This document shows positions 26,412-35,494 of a stretch of DNA of 64,000 bases, in pieces. The notes beneath the pieces are model-generated. The model searched no databases and was not told the origin of the DNA. It worked only from the letters and a program-made list of their open reading frames with translations. The translations under genes and the position numbers were made by a program. Origin of the DNA: DATAES01 sp963721305 (GTDB taxonomy: Bacteria; Actinomycetota; Acidimicrobiia; Acidimicrobiales; JACDCH01); contig CAVRIR010000004.1 of the NCBI GenBank assembly GCA_963721305.1, positions 744,001 through 808,000 on the forward strand, given 5' to 3'. The stretch's first letter is position 1. Every line of letters starts with the position of its first letter.

Positions 26412-27713
26412 ATGACGAGGCCGAATTCGGCGGGGCGTACCGGTCGTGCGCGTCGTTTGGTGGTGATCACGCTCGCGATTGCGTTCGCGGCAGGAGTGTG
26501 TGGGTGCAGCGCGGACTCCTCGAGCGCGAACGGCTCGTCCTCAACGGCTGCGAGCGGGGCGGCGACCGCATCGCTGCTCGGCCCCAGCGCGCCGGCAACC
26601 GGTTCGCCGGTGAAGATCGGGCTCATTACCGACGGCAGTACGTGCGATGGATGCGCGACGGCGAATGAGACGCCGGTCGCACAGGCAACGGCTCGCTGGC
26701 TCAACGAACACCTGAATGGACTCGCTGGTCATCCCATCACACTCGACGTCTGTGTCGACGATCTCGACCCGGGCAAGGCGAGCGACTGCGCCAACCAGAT
26801 GATCACCGACAACGTCGCCGCCGTCGTCATCGGTTCGAATGGTGTCATCGAAACGTCGTGGAAGATTCTCCATGACGCTCATGTGCCTGTGATCACCAAC
26901 GCGGTGACGAGCTCCGCGCTGCTCGCCGACTCGTCATCGACTTTCATGGTCAACGACCCGTACGCACAGGTCGTGAACCTGCCTATCGCGGTCGCGCAGG
27001 ACCATCACGCGAAACAGGTCTCGGTGATCGTCGTCGACATCCCGATCGCGACCGACATCTACGAGACCGCTACGAGCCAGTTCCAACAGAGCGGTATCGA
27101 CGTGAAGATCGTGCCGGTTGCTTTGGGTACCGCCGACCTCACGCCTCAAGCACAACAGATCCAGCTGGACAACCCAGACGGTCTCGTGAGCATCGTCGGC
27201 CCGGACCAGTTCTGCATCGCGGCGCTCAACAGTCTGCGTGCGGTGGGGTTCCAAGGCTCGCGCTTCATGATCTCGCAGTGCCTCACGGACGCCACGCGCA
27301 AGGCAATCGCGGGCGCCGATTTGGAGGGCATCGTCACGGCATCGTTGGCGCCGATCGATGACTCCGCCGACCCGTCGATGCAGCAGTACAACGCGGTGCT
27401 CGACACCTACGCCACGAGCAAGGTCGACCGCTCGGACCTTGTCGGTCTCATGGTGTTTCAGAGCCTTTCTGCGTTGAGCATCGGAGCGAAGGGTTTGCAG
27501 GGTGACGTCACTCCTGCAGCGGTGACCTCGGCGATGAAGTCGATGGACTACGAGGTGCTCCCCGGCTCCGGCGCCCGGCACTTCCGGTGCAACGGCAAAG
27601 CCGAAACTGACCGGCCCTCGGTGTGCTCGGTGAGCGCCTTGGCTGCGACCCTCGACTCGCAGGGCAACGCGGCGAAGTACACAGTGGAGAACGACAACCC
27701 GATTGGCGGCTGA
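26412..27713 (+). CDS. branched-chain-type ABC transporter substrate-binding lipoprotein (LivK-like)
   Basis: A 433-residue periplasmic-binding protein of type I fold. Residues 1-35 form a lipoprotein signal (ARRLVVITLAIAFAAGVCGC) with the lipid-modified Cys in the last position, then a Ser/Ala-rich linker. The binding domain starts PVKIGLITDGSTCDGCATAN and continues VVIGSNGVIETSWKIL and LDNPDGLVSIVGPDQFC. ATG 26412 is preferred; an in-frame TTG at 26400 is possible. It follows operator C and precedes the fused permease/ATPase by 30 bases. Ligand unknown; context suggests a hydrophobic acid rather than an amino acid. Confidence 0.85.
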   Translation: MTRPNSAGRTGRARRLVVITLAIAFAAGVCGCSADSSSANGSSSTAASGAATASLLGPSAPATGSPVKIGLITDGSTCDGCATANETPVAQATARWLNEHLNGLAGHPITLDVCVDDLDPGKASDCANQMITDNVAAVVIGSNGVIETSWKILHDAHVPVITNAVTSSALLADSSSTFMVNDPYAQVVNLPIAVAQDHHAKQVSVIVVDIPIATDIYETATSQFQQSGIDVKIVPVALGTADLTPQAQQIQLDNPDGLVSIVGPDQFCIAALNSLRAVGFQGSRFMISQCLTDATRKAIAGADLEGIVTASLAPIDDSADPSMQQYNAVLDTYATSKVDRSDLVGLMVFQSLSALSIGAKGLQGDVTPAAVTSAMKSMDYEVLPGSGARHFRCNGKAETDRPSVCSVSALAATLDSQGNAAKYTVENDNPIGG

Positions 27714-27743
27714 CCGCACCGGTCGCAAAGGGGAAGCAGCGAG

Positions 27744-30467
27744 ATGACCCACGTCAGTTCACTGCTCCTCGGCATCGGGAACGGCGGCGTGTTCGCCGCG
27801 CTGGCGGTTGCACTTGTTCTCACCTACCGGAGCTCCGGCGTCGTCAACTTCGCCACCGGAACCATTGCCTTGTACTCCGCGTACACCTACGCGGCGTTGC
27901 GCGATGGGAAGCTCCTGGTTCTCGTGCCAGGGCTACCCGTGTCCGTGAGCCTCGGGCGGCCGCTTGGCTTCGTACCTGCCGCGCTGATTGCGCTCGCCAT
28001 CACCGCCTGCTTCGGTGGGTTGCTGTACCTCGTCGTGTTCCGGCCGCTGCGGAGCTCGCCGCAGCTTGCCCGGGCGGTTGCATCGCTCGGTGTGCTCATT
28101 GCGATGCAAGGTCTCATCCTGAATCGGGTCGGCGACGGACCGGTCAGCGTTTCGCCGCTGTTCCCGTCGTCGCGTTGGCAGTGGGGGTCGGTGACGCTGT
28201 TGTCAGACCGCTTCTATCTCGCGGTGTCCGTCGTTGGGATCGCGCTCGCGCTCACGGCTGTCTACCGCTGGAGTCGCTTTGGCCTCCTGACCCGCGCCGC
28301 GGCTGAGACGCAGACAGGAGCCATCCTCAGCGGCGTCTCGCCGGAACGCATCGCGCTGTTGAACTGGATGGTGAGCGCCGTCGTGGCGGGTGCGGCTGGC
28401 ATCCTCATCGCGCCGATCAGCCCGTTGACGCCCGCCACGTACACGCTCGCCGTCGTGCCCGCGCTCGGTGCTGCGGCGGTCGGCGGCTTCGAGCTGCTCA
28501 TCCCGACGGTCGCCGCGGGACTTGTGATCGGCATGCTGCAGTCGGAGTCGTTGACGCTCGCCGCGCAGCATTCGTGGTTCCCGCGCACAGGCTCCGCCGA
28601 GCTGGTTCCTCTCATTGTCATCGTCGGCGCATTGCTCGTGACCGGTCGGGCGATGCCGGCCCGCGGCGCGCTCGTGCGTCGGCAGCTGGGCCGGGCGCCA
28701 CGACCGCGGTCGTTGCTCATCCCGACGCTCGTCGGTCTCGCCGCCGGGATCCTCGCGCTCGCGCTGACGCAGGGCACCTGGCGCAGCGCGGTGATCGGGA
28801 CGTTCATCGCCGCGATCATTGGGCTTTCGTATGTCGTCATCACTGGCTTCGCCGGCCAGATCTCCCTCGCTCAACTCACGCTTGCCGGCGTCAGTGCATT
28901 TGCGCTCTCTGGCGTCACCCAGAGTTGGGGCGTGCCGTTTCCATTTGCACCGTTGCTCGCCGCGCTTGTCGCCACGTGCGTCGGCGTCGTCGTGGGTCTG
29001 CCGGCGCTACGCGTCCGTGGACTCACACTCGGAGTCGTGACTCTGGCCTTCGCGTACGCGATCGAAGCCCTCTGGTTCCGGAACACTCAGTTCGTTGCAG
29101 CACAGGGAGCGAGCATCCGGTCGCCGAAGCTGTTCGGTCTCGATCTCGGTGTCGGTACGGGCCGCGCCTTCCCGCGCATGGAGTTCGGACTGTTGTGCCT
29201 GTTGACGCTCGTCGCTGTCGCGTGGAGCGTCGCACGGCTCCGAACGAGCACGCTCGGCTCGGCCATGCTCGCCGTACGGGCGAACGAGCGCTCGGCAGCG
29301 GGGATCGGCGTGAACGTCACACGCGTGAAGATCGCCAGTTTCGCGATCGCTTCGTTCATTGCCGGGATCGGAGGCAGCCTCTTCGCGTACCGCCAGGGCG
29401 TCGTCACCTTCGCGTCCTTCACGGCAATCGGCGGACTCGGTCTGCTCGCGACTGCGTACCTCGCCGGCATCACATCAGTGTCAGGCGGGGTGCTGGCCGG
29501 TGTGCTGGCGAGCTCGGGGATCGTCTTCCTGGCACTCGATCGCTGGGCGCATCTCGGGTCGTGGTTCACGGTGCTCACCGGTGTGGGCGTGATTGCCGTC
29601 CTCATCCGGTTCCCCGAAGGCCTCGCGACGGGAGGCCATGCGCTGGCGAAGCGGCTCCCGGCGCGGCACTTCGCCGAGAAACGCGCAGTGCATCTCCCGT
29701 CCGAGGAGCGGCCGCCGGTCACGTCGGCGCACGCCACAGGCTCCGAGCGCGGTCTCGAAGTCGAACACCTCACCGTTCGCTACGGAGGACTGGTCGCAGT
29801 CTCGGATGTGTCGTTGCATGTCGACCCCGGTCGGGTCGTCGGGCTCATCGGACCGAACGGCGCGGGCAAGACCAGCGTCCTCGACGCGGTCACCGGGTTC
29901 GCCCGCGCGGACGGCACCGTATCGCTGCGAGGAGATCGCATCGATGCACTCCCCGCGCACTCGCGGGTGCGGCGAGGGCTGGCGCGCACGTTCCAGTCCC
30001 TCGAGCTCTACGACGATCTCTCGGTCGAAGAGAACGTCAGCGCCGCAGTGTTGAGCACTGCTCACGAAGGGCGCCGTCGCCAAATGGTCGCAGCGCTGGA
30101 GCGCGCCGATCTCACCAACCTGCGCGATCGGCTCGCAGGCGAGCTCAGCCAGGGTCAACGTCAACTCGTGTCGATCGCGCGGGCGTGCGCGTCCGATCCG
30201 GCCGTACTGCTACTCGACGAGCCCGCCGCCGGGCTCGACACGGTCGAAACGCAGCGGCTCGGCCGCCGCATTCGCGACCTCGCCGCGACCGGGACGGGCG
30301 TGCTCCTCATCGATCACGACATCGCGCTCGTGCTGCAGATCTGCGACTACATCTACGTGCTCGACTTCGGAAAGCTGATCCTCGAAGGTGACGCTGCCAC
30401 GATTCGCGCGGATCGCGGACTTGCCGAGGCCTATCTCGGCACCGTGCACGGCACGCCGGCGCCGTGA
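27744..30467 (+). CDS. fused LivH-LivM-LivG: two permeases and one ATPase of a branched-chain-type ABC importer
   Basis: One 907-residue chain carries three usually separate subunits. Residues 1-300 are a LivH-type permease (ALVLTYRSSGVVNFATGTIA), residues 310-630 a LivM-type permease (GLSYVVITGFAGQISLAQLT, and ANERSAAGIGVNVTRVKI), and residues 670-907 a LivG-type ATPase with Walker A GPNGAGKT at 703-710, signature LSQGQ at 801-805 and Walker B VLLLDEP at 821-827. LivH-M or LivM-G fusions are known; the triple fusion is unusual. The stop overlaps the livF-type gene by four bases, so the complex would be one fusion chain plus LivF, with the lipoprotein LivK. Confidence 0.9.
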   Translation: MTHVSSLLLGIGNGGVFAALAVALVLTYRSSGVVNFATGTIALYSAYTYAALRDGKLLVLVPGLPVSVSLGRPLGFVPAALIALAITACFGGLLYLVVFRPLRSSPQLARAVASLGVLIAMQGLILNRVGDGPVSVSPLFPSSRWQWGSVTLLSDRFYLAVSVVGIALALTAVYRWSRFGLLTRAAAETQTGAILSGVSPERIALLNWMVSAVVAGAAGILIAPISPLTPATYTLAVVPALGAAAVGGFELLIPTVAAGLVIGMLQSESLTLAAQHSWFPRTGSAELVPLIVIVGALLVTGRAMPARGALVRRQLGRAPRPRSLLIPTLVGLAAGILALALTQGTWRSAVIGTFIAAIIGLSYVVITGFAGQISLAQLTLAGVSAFALSGVTQSWGVPFPFAPLLAALVATCVGVVVGLPALRVRGLTLGVVTLAFAYAIEALWFRNTQFVAAQGASIRSPKLFGLDLGVGTGRAFPRMEFGLLCLLTLVAVAWSVARLRTSTLGSAMLAVRANERSAAGIGVNVTRVKIASFAIASFIAGIGGSLFAYRQGVVTFASFTAIGGLGLLATAYLAGITSVSGGVLAGVLASSGIVFLALDRWAHLGSWFTVLTGVGVIAVLIRFPEGLATGGHALAKRLPARHFAEKRAVHLPSEERPPVTSAHATGSERGLEVEHLTVRYGGLVAVSDVSLHVDPGRVVGLIGPNGAGKTSVLDAVTGFARADGTVSLRGDRIDALPAHSRVRRGLARTFQSLELYDDLSVEENVSAAVLSTAHEGRRRQMVAALERADLTNLRDRLAGELSQGQRQLVSIARACASDPAVLLLDEPAAGLDTVETQRLGRRIRDLAATGTGVLLIDHDIALVLQICDYIYVLDFGKLILEGDAATIRADRGLAEAYLGTVHGTPAP

Positions 30468-31186
30468 CCGCGCGACTGGAGTGCACCGGACTCACGGGCG
30501 GCCGGGGGTCGCTCACCGCGTTCCGCGATGTCGACCTGTCCGTAGGCGCGGGCACGATCCACGCGATCCTCGGTCCGAACGGCGCGGGCAAGTCCACGCT
30601 CCTCTTGACCCTGGCCGGGCTCCTTCCTGCGCACAGCGGCGAGACTGCAGTCGACGGCGTCGCCCTCCGAACCGGTGCCGCAACAGCAGCCAACCGGGCC
30701 GGAGTTGTCCTCGTGCCCGACAACCGCGAGCTGTTCACAACGCTCACCGTCGACGAGAACCTTCGCGTGGCCGGACACCACAACGACGGCGAGCTCGGAT
30801 CCATGTTCGAGCTCTTCCCCGTACTGCAAGAACGCAGGAAGCTCCACGCCGGTGCGCTTTCGGGCGGCGAGCAACAGATGCTCGCCATCGCGCGTGCGCT
30901 CATCCAACGACCGAAGGTGCTCCTGATCGACGAGCTGAGCATGGGTCTCGCACCAATGACCGTCGAGCGCCTGTTCACCGCGATCCGGCAGGTTGCGTCC
31001 GACACCGACTGCGCCGCAATCGTCGTCGAGCAGTACGCGCACGTCGCACTCGCATTCGCGGACCGAGCGTCGGTTCTCTACCGCGGACGCGTTGCGCTTC
31101 AAGGAACCGCCAGCGACATAGCAGCGCAGCCCGAACAATTGGAAGGTGCCTACCTCGGTGGACACCTAGCAGAACAGGAGCACTGA
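30464..31186 (+). CDS. LivF-type ABC transporter ATPase
   Basis: A 240-residue ATP-binding subunit: Walker A GPNGAGKST, Q-loop region VVLVPDNRELFTTLTV (Asp-Asn in place of the common Glu-x-Arg context), signature ALSGGEQQMLAIARAL, Walker B KVLLIDELSMGLAP and switch VVEQY, a His-less pattern normal for LivF. It starts with GTG 30464, overlapping the fused permease stop by four bases. It would pair with the C-terminal ATPase domain of the fusion to drive import. Confidence 0.92.
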   Translation: MTARLECTGLTGGRGSLTAFRDVDLSVGAGTIHAILGPNGAGKSTLLLTLAGLLPAHSGETAVDGVALRTGAATAANRAGVVLVPDNRELFTTLTVDENLRVAGHHNDGELGSMFELFPVLQERRKLHAGALSGGEQQMLAIARALIQRPKVLLIDELSMGLAPMTVERLFTAIRQVASDTDCAAIVVEQYAHVALAFADRASVLYRGRVALQGTASDIAAQPEQLEGAYLGGHLAEQEH

Positions 31187-31187
31187 C

Positions 31188-32381
31188 GTGACCGTCGAAG
31201 AGTCGACCGAACTCTACTGGGACCCGTACGACGCAAGCATCAACATGGACCCGTACGCGCTGTTCCAGCGACTCCGCGACGACGCGCCCCTCTATTACAA
31301 CGAACGGTACGACTTCTACCTGTTGAGCCGCGCCGATGACGTCGAGCGCGCGTTAGTCGATCATGAGCATCTCAGCAGTGCCCGCTCCAACATCCTCGAA
31401 CTCATCCGGTCAGACCTGGAGCTGCCCCCCGGCTTCTTCATCTTCGAGGACCCGCCGCAACACACGATGCACCGAGGAGTGCTTTCACGTGTCTTCACGC
31501 CGAAGAAGATGGCCGCGCTCGAAGCCGATGTCCGAGCGTTGTGCGCACGCTGCCTCGACCCGTTGGTTGGGAGCAGCGGCTTCGACTTCGTTTGCGACTT
31601 CGGCGGACCCGTGTCGGCGGGAGTCATCGGCATGATGCTCGGCATCCCGGAGCGCGACCAGATGGCCGTCCGGGCCAGGGTGGAGGCGCACATCAAGACG
31701 GAATCCGGACAGGGAATCAATACTGATGCATCGGCATTCGACCCCGCCATGTACGCGGAATACATCGACTGGCGTGCGAGACACCCGTCGGACGACCTCA
31801 TGACGGTGTTGCTCAACGTCGAATTCGAAGATGAGCACGGGAAGACACGGCGCCTCCGACGCGACGAGGTACTGAACGCAACGATGCTTCTCGCCGGTGC
31901 CGGAAACGAGACGACGGCGAAGCTGATCGGCTGGATCGGCAAACTGCTCGGCGATTATCCCGATCAGTGTCGCGACATCGTCGAGGATCGGTCACTCGTG
32001 CCCGACGCGGTCGAGGAGGTTCTGCGTTTCGAGCCGCCCGGCTTTCAGTTCGCGCGATCCGTCGTCACGGACGTCGAATTCTCCGGCGGGACCGTGCCCG
32101 CAGGAAGCGTGGTGGTTTGCAGTCTCGGCGCCGCGAACCGCGATCCGCGGCGATTTACTGATGGCGATCGGTTCGACATCCGTCGCCGACCCGTCGGCAT
32201 ATTGACGTTCTCCTTCGGGATCCATTTCTGCCTCGGAGCCGCTCTGGCGCGGCTTCAAGGACGCGTCGCTTTGGAAGAGGTCCTGACGCGGTTTCCGCAA
32301 TGGACAGTCGAGGAGGAGGGCGCGGTACTAGTGCCGTCGTCGACGACCCGCGGCTACGACACACTGCCGATTCGGACCTAG
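31188..32381 (+). CDS. cytochrome P450
   Basis: A complete 397-residue bacterial class I P450. The I-helix reads LAGAGNETTAKLIGW, the ExxR motif is EEVLRFEPP and the heme loop FSFGIHFCLGAALARLQG places the thiolate Cys at residue 348. It is closely similar in layout to the frameshifted P450 at 24064 (same N-terminal YWDPYDASINMDPYALFQRL and PPGFFIFEDPP), so the two are paralogues within one island. GTG 31188 follows the LivF stop by one base. It would oxidise the imported compound with electrons from a ferredoxin encoded elsewhere. Confidence 0.93.
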   Translation: MTVEESTELYWDPYDASINMDPYALFQRLRDDAPLYYNERYDFYLLSRADDVERALVDHEHLSSARSNILELIRSDLELPPGFFIFEDPPQHTMHRGVLSRVFTPKKMAALEADVRALCARCLDPLVGSSGFDFVCDFGGPVSAGVIGMMLGIPERDQMAVRARVEAHIKTESGQGINTDASAFDPAMYAEYIDWRARHPSDDLMTVLLNVEFEDEHGKTRRLRRDEVLNATMLLAGAGNETTAKLIGWIGKLLGDYPDQCRDIVEDRSLVPDAVEEVLRFEPPGFQFARSVVTDVEFSGGTVPAGSVVVCSLGAANRDPRRFTDGDRFDIRRRPVGILTFSFGIHFCLGAALARLQGRVALEEVLTRFPQWTVEEEGAVLVPSSTTRGYDTLPIRT

Positions 32382-32811
32382 TCGTCGACCGGCTTGGGCC
32401 AGCGCCTCAGCCGGTCGCGTGCCCCTCGGTTCGGTCGCGGCTCGCCGAGACTGAGCAACGACTACTCGTGGTGGAGGTGATGAGACTGGAGCCCACGACT
32501 TCTTCGATGCGACCGAACCGTCCACGTAGGTTTGACCCGGGCCATCGCCCTACGACCCAGGGATCGGGGCCGCACTTGGGCCGCTGCCGTTACCGGCCGA
32601 TCGATCTCGAAGCCGCAGTGCTCTTACGGCGGTGCGTCTACAGACAGCGCGCGGCCATTCCAAGAATTGGTATTTCGCGTTCGAAGCACAGAGTTCGCCA
32701 GGCACACGGCCTGCAGTTATGCGAACTCGCGCCGTCCCCACGGGGGCGGGGACGGGGACGGGTCGGTCTCCACCGATCCGGGTGTCGATCGTAGACGGCC
32801 GCTGCCCCGGC
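32382..32811. other. 430-base stretch with no recognised gene
   Basis: Several short frames cross this gap, but none has a family-like translation or convincing start. It holds a G/C-only run (CCCCACGGGGGCGGGGACGG at about 32737-32756 onward) that could fold locally. It separates the TetR island from the DUF952 and acyl-CoA genes. I see no promoter or repeat that can be named. Confidence 0.4.
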
Positions 32812-33177
32812 TCAGATGTGGTCCAGCGCGGGCCTGACGTCGAGCGCGCCGCTCTCTCGCAGGCTCACCGGAGTGACCCGAACGACGGCGTCCCGGTTCA
32901 ACGGGCCGTAGATGTGCGGGAACTCCTCACCGCCGTCCTCGATCCCCTCGACCTTCACGGGCGCGCGCAGTCGCGTCGGATCGATCTCCAGTAGCAGCAC
33001 GTCGTCTCGGCCCTTGTAGACGAGATCGGCGATGCGTTGGACCTGTGATGCGAAGGAGCAGTGGATGAAGCCGACGTCGTCCAGGTCTCGTCCAAGTGTC
33101 GAGAACACGTAGTCGCCCCCCGGATCGCGGTTCCAGTCTGCAACGAGCGCCAGATGGAAGATGACCTCTGCAGCCAC
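32812..33177 (-). CDS. DUF952 family protein
   Basis: A 121-residue protein with VIFHLALVADWNR at the start, GFIHCSFASQVQRIADLVYK in the middle and FPHIYGPLNRDAVVRVTPV near the end: the DUF952 pattern, with the conserved HCS and HIYGPL. Some members are thought to resemble ADP-ribosyl-transferase-type folds, but no activity is established. GTG 33177 is chosen because the domain begins four residues later. It is divergent from the enoyl-CoA hydratase gene by 62 bases. Confidence 0.8.
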   Translation of the reverse strand: MAAEVIFHLALVADWNRDPGGDYVFSTLGRDLDDVGFIHCSFASQVQRIADLVYKGRDDVLLLEIDPTRLRAPVKVEGIEDGGEEFPHIYGPLNRDAVVRVTPVSLRESGALDVRPALDHI

Positions 33178-33239
33178 CGCGTCATCGTCGCCGCGAATCT
33201 CAGCCCGCACAAACGACGCGGCCGTGGCAGCCTGGCGCC

Positions 33240-34040
33240 ATGTCCGACCTGACCACGGAGACTGTCGGCCACGTCCGGGTGCTGCGCCTCGATCGCCCAG
33301 AGCGGAAGAACGCGCTCACCGCGTCGCTCGGCTGGAGCATCGTGCGCGCCGTCCAGGAAGCAAACGCGGACGACGACGTGCGCGTCATCGCTCTGACCGG
33401 CAACGGCGACGCATTCTGCTCAGGGCTCGACCTCGCGGGCGGCGACGAAACTGAACCCGACACCGGACTGTCCGAACAGCAACGCATCGTCGACGAGAAA
33501 GGTTGGGTCGGCCGCTTCCTCGTGGCACTCCGGTTCGACACCGACAAGCCTGTGGTCGCCGGCATCAACGGCGCGGCCGTCGGCGCGGGGCTGTCGCTTG
33601 CGATGGCGGCCGACATCCGCATCGCCGCCGACACTGCACGCTTGCATCCCGGCTACCTCCGAGCCGGGACTTCGCCGGATGGCGGACTCACCTGGTCGCT
33701 GCCAACGCTCGTCGGACATGAGACCGCCATGCGGTTCCTGCTCGAATCTCGGTTCCTCGACGCGCACGAGGCCTCACAACGTGGTCTCGTGTCGGAAGTC
33801 GTCCCGGCCGAGGAACTCCAGAACCGACTGCTCGAGTTCTGCGAGGCCATCGCCGCACAAGCGCCGCTCGCGGTGCGGCGAACGAAGCACCTCGTCGCAC
33901 GAACGCCGCTCGTCACCGACGTCGACGCGAGAGCGGTCGACGAGATCCGCAGTGCGCTCGCCGGACTGGATAGCGAGGACGGGCAGGAGGCAGTGCGCGC
34001 GCTCATGGAGAAGCGCGCGCCGGAGTTCCGGGGCCGCTGA
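33240..34040 (+). CDS. enoyl-CoA hydratase/isomerase (crotonase family)
   Basis: A 266-residue crotonase-fold protein: VRVLRLDRPERKNALTASL, oxyanion-hole segments GNGDAFCSGLDL and INGAAVGAGLSLAMAADIRI, and the active-site loop RAGTSPDGGLTWSLP, which has Asp where typical hydratases have Glu, so the exact reaction (hydration, isomerisation or C-C cleavage) is uncertain. Family acts on acyl-CoA thioesters in the cytoplasm. One base separates its stop from the thioesterase GTG, so the pair is an operon for acyl-CoA metabolism. Confidence 0.9.
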   Translation: MSDLTTETVGHVRVLRLDRPERKNALTASLGWSIVRAVQEANADDDVRVIALTGNGDAFCSGLDLAGGDETEPDTGLSEQQRIVDEKGWVGRFLVALRFDTDKPVVAGINGAAVGAGLSLAMAADIRIAADTARLHPGYLRAGTSPDGGLTWSLPTLVGHETAMRFLLESRFLDAHEASQRGLVSEVVPAEELQNRLLEFCEAIAAQAPLAVRRTKHLVARTPLVTDVDARAVDEIRSALAGLDSEDGQEAVRALMEKRAPEFRGR

Positions 34041-34041
34041 C

Positions 34042-34899
34042 GTGACGGACACGACCGAACCGCAACAGCAGCAGCAACAACGACACCGACAACAACAGGC
34101 CGCCGACGAGTTCCTCGAACTGCTGCGACTCGAACGACGCGGGGACGAACAGCATGGTCGCACGCCCGACTGGTACGGACCCGTGGTGTTCGGCGGCGTC
34201 GGACTCGCGTTGACCGTGAGAGCAGCCTGCAACCAGGCACCGCCGTCCACCCGTCTCAGCGCTGTTCATGCGCACTTCCTGCGACCCGTGCAGGGCGGGC
34301 ACGACATCGCGTTCCGCACCGACGTGCTCAAGGCGGGTCGGACGATCTCCCTCCACGTCGTCACCGCGATCCAGGATGACAAGCCGGTCATCGCGATGAC
34401 GTGCTCGTTCACCGCGGATACCGACGGCTACGTCTACGACCTGAGCGGCATCCCCGCTGACGTACCGCCACCGGAGGAACTACCGGTGGACCAGCCCGAC
34501 GACGAACATGATCCCGACCCGTGGGATACGCGCTGGCTCGGACCGAGCGCGCTCCGGTCCGACGGCACGCGCAAGGCCACGCACCGCCATTGGTTCCGCT
34601 TCGCACGCACACTCGACGACGACCCGCATCTCCATGCTGCGCTCCTCGGCTACGCGACCGATTGGACCGGCATCGGCGGGCGACCACTCCACCTCGACGG
34701 CGACACCACCGGCATGATCAGCCTCGATCACGCCGCCTGGTTCCATCGGCCGGCACGCGCCGACGAGTGGCTGCTGCAGGACGTCCAGAGTCTCGTCAAC
34801 GCCGGCGGCCGCGGAACCCTGCGGGGCGTGATCAGAACGACCGACGGCCAGATCGTCGCGTCCATGGCCCAGGAGATGCTCCTGCAGCCTGTGGAATGA
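34042..34899 (+). CDS. acyl-CoA thioesterase II (TesB-like, double hotdog)
   Basis: A 285-residue protein with two hotdog domains. First half: DWYGPVVFGGVGLALTVRAA, HFLRPVQGGHDIAFRTDVLK and GRTISLHVVTAIQD. Second half: TDWTGIGGRPLHLD, ISLDHAAWFHRPARADEWLL with the catalytic Asp position, and GRGTLRGVIRTTDGQIVASM, the TesB closing motif. The first 20 residues are Gln-rich (EPQQQQQQRHRQQQ), an odd low-complexity start. It hydrolyses acyl-CoA to free acid and CoA. It is coupled to the crotonase gene upstream and overlaps the membrane-protein gene downstream by four bases. Confidence 0.88.
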   Translation: MTDTTEPQQQQQQRHRQQQAADEFLELLRLERRGDEQHGRTPDWYGPVVFGGVGLALTVRAACNQAPPSTRLSAVHAHFLRPVQGGHDIAFRTDVLKAGRTISLHVVTAIQDDKPVIAMTCSFTADTDGYVYDLSGIPADVPPPEELPVDQPDDEHDPDPWDTRWLGPSALRSDGTRKATHRHWFRFARTLDDDPHLHAALLGYATDWTGIGGRPLHLDGDTTGMISLDHAAWFHRPARADEWLLQDVQSLVNAGGRGTLRGVIRTTDGQIVASMAQEMLLQPVE

Positions 34900-35306
34900 C
34901 AGGCGAACCGCGACCGAGGCGCGCCATCGCCCTGTCGGCCGGGCTCGTAGCGGTGTCGGCATGGGCCGGCGCGGCCGGCCTCGCCTTCGGCTTTCTCGGG
35001 CTACCGACCCGGCTCGAGCACCGCCTGCCCTTTGGCAGCCCCGTTGTAGGCGGAGCCGCCCTCGCGCTCGTCGTCGCCGTCCCGTTCACAGCACTGACCG
35101 TCATGGCGTGGCGCGGCGACCCTCGCACCGACACCGCGTGCCGAGCGTGCGGCCTCGTCCTGATCGCCTGGATTGCCGTTCAGCTCGTCTTCCTGCGCGA
35201 ACTGAACTTCCTACATCCCCTCTACGCGGCGGTCGGCCTCGCGTTCGTGCTCATCCCGCGGCCCAGTTCATCGCCGCCTCCCGCTCCGCCAACGAGAAGT
35301 GCTTGA
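34896..35306 (+). CDS. small membrane protein of unknown function
   Basis: A 136-residue protein with four predicted hydrophobic helices (ALSAGLVAVSAWAGAAGLAF, GGAALALVVAVPFTALTVMA, GLVLIAWIAVQLVFLR, LYAAVGLAFVLIP) and a Pro/Ser tail. ATG 34896 overlaps the thioesterase stop (ATGA), so it is translated from the same message. I do not recognise a family. It may be a membrane partner for lipid or acyl handling, but only position suggests that. Confidence 0.6.
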   Translation: MTGEPRPRRAIALSAGLVAVSAWAGAAGLAFGFLGLPTRLEHRLPFGSPVVGGAALALVVAVPFTALTVMAWRGDPRTDTACRACGLVLIAWIAVQLVFLRELNFLHPLYAAVGLAFVLIPRPSSSPPPAPPTRSA

Positions 35307-35380
35307 GCTCGCCAGGCGACATCCAGCCGAACCAATCCACCATCCCTGTCCGCGCGCCCGTCCACGAACAAAATCGCCGC

Positions 35381-35491
35381 ATGACTACGGATGTCCAGCC
35401 GCCCGCGGCTGCACCCGACACGGGCGACGGCGGCCGCAACTTCGGCGTTGGCATCTTCAACCTGTCGACGTCGTGTAAGTGGTCCTGCTGA
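35381..35491 (+). CDS. short Cys-ended peptide ORF (36 aa), RiPP-precursor-like
   Basis: ATG 35381 opens a 36-codon frame that ends two bases before the next gene start. The N-terminal 20 residues are Pro/Ala/Asp/Gly-rich (MTTDVQPPAAAPDTGDGG), like a leader; the last part is RNFGVGIFNLSTSCKWSC and stops directly after Cys. A short leader followed by a Ser/Thr/Cys core is how many ribosomal peptides look, but no modifying enzyme lies next to it and there is no strong ribosome-binding site. It could also be chance. No homologue is recalled. Confidence 0.35.
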   Translation: MTTDVQPPAAAPDTGDGGRNFGVGIFNLSTSCKWSC

Positions 35492-35494
35492 CTC

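Noticed and set aside
32382..32811. Small hypothetical genes in the gap after the second P450
   Set aside because: Short frames on both strands lack starts with ribosome-binding sites and show no family-like sequence.
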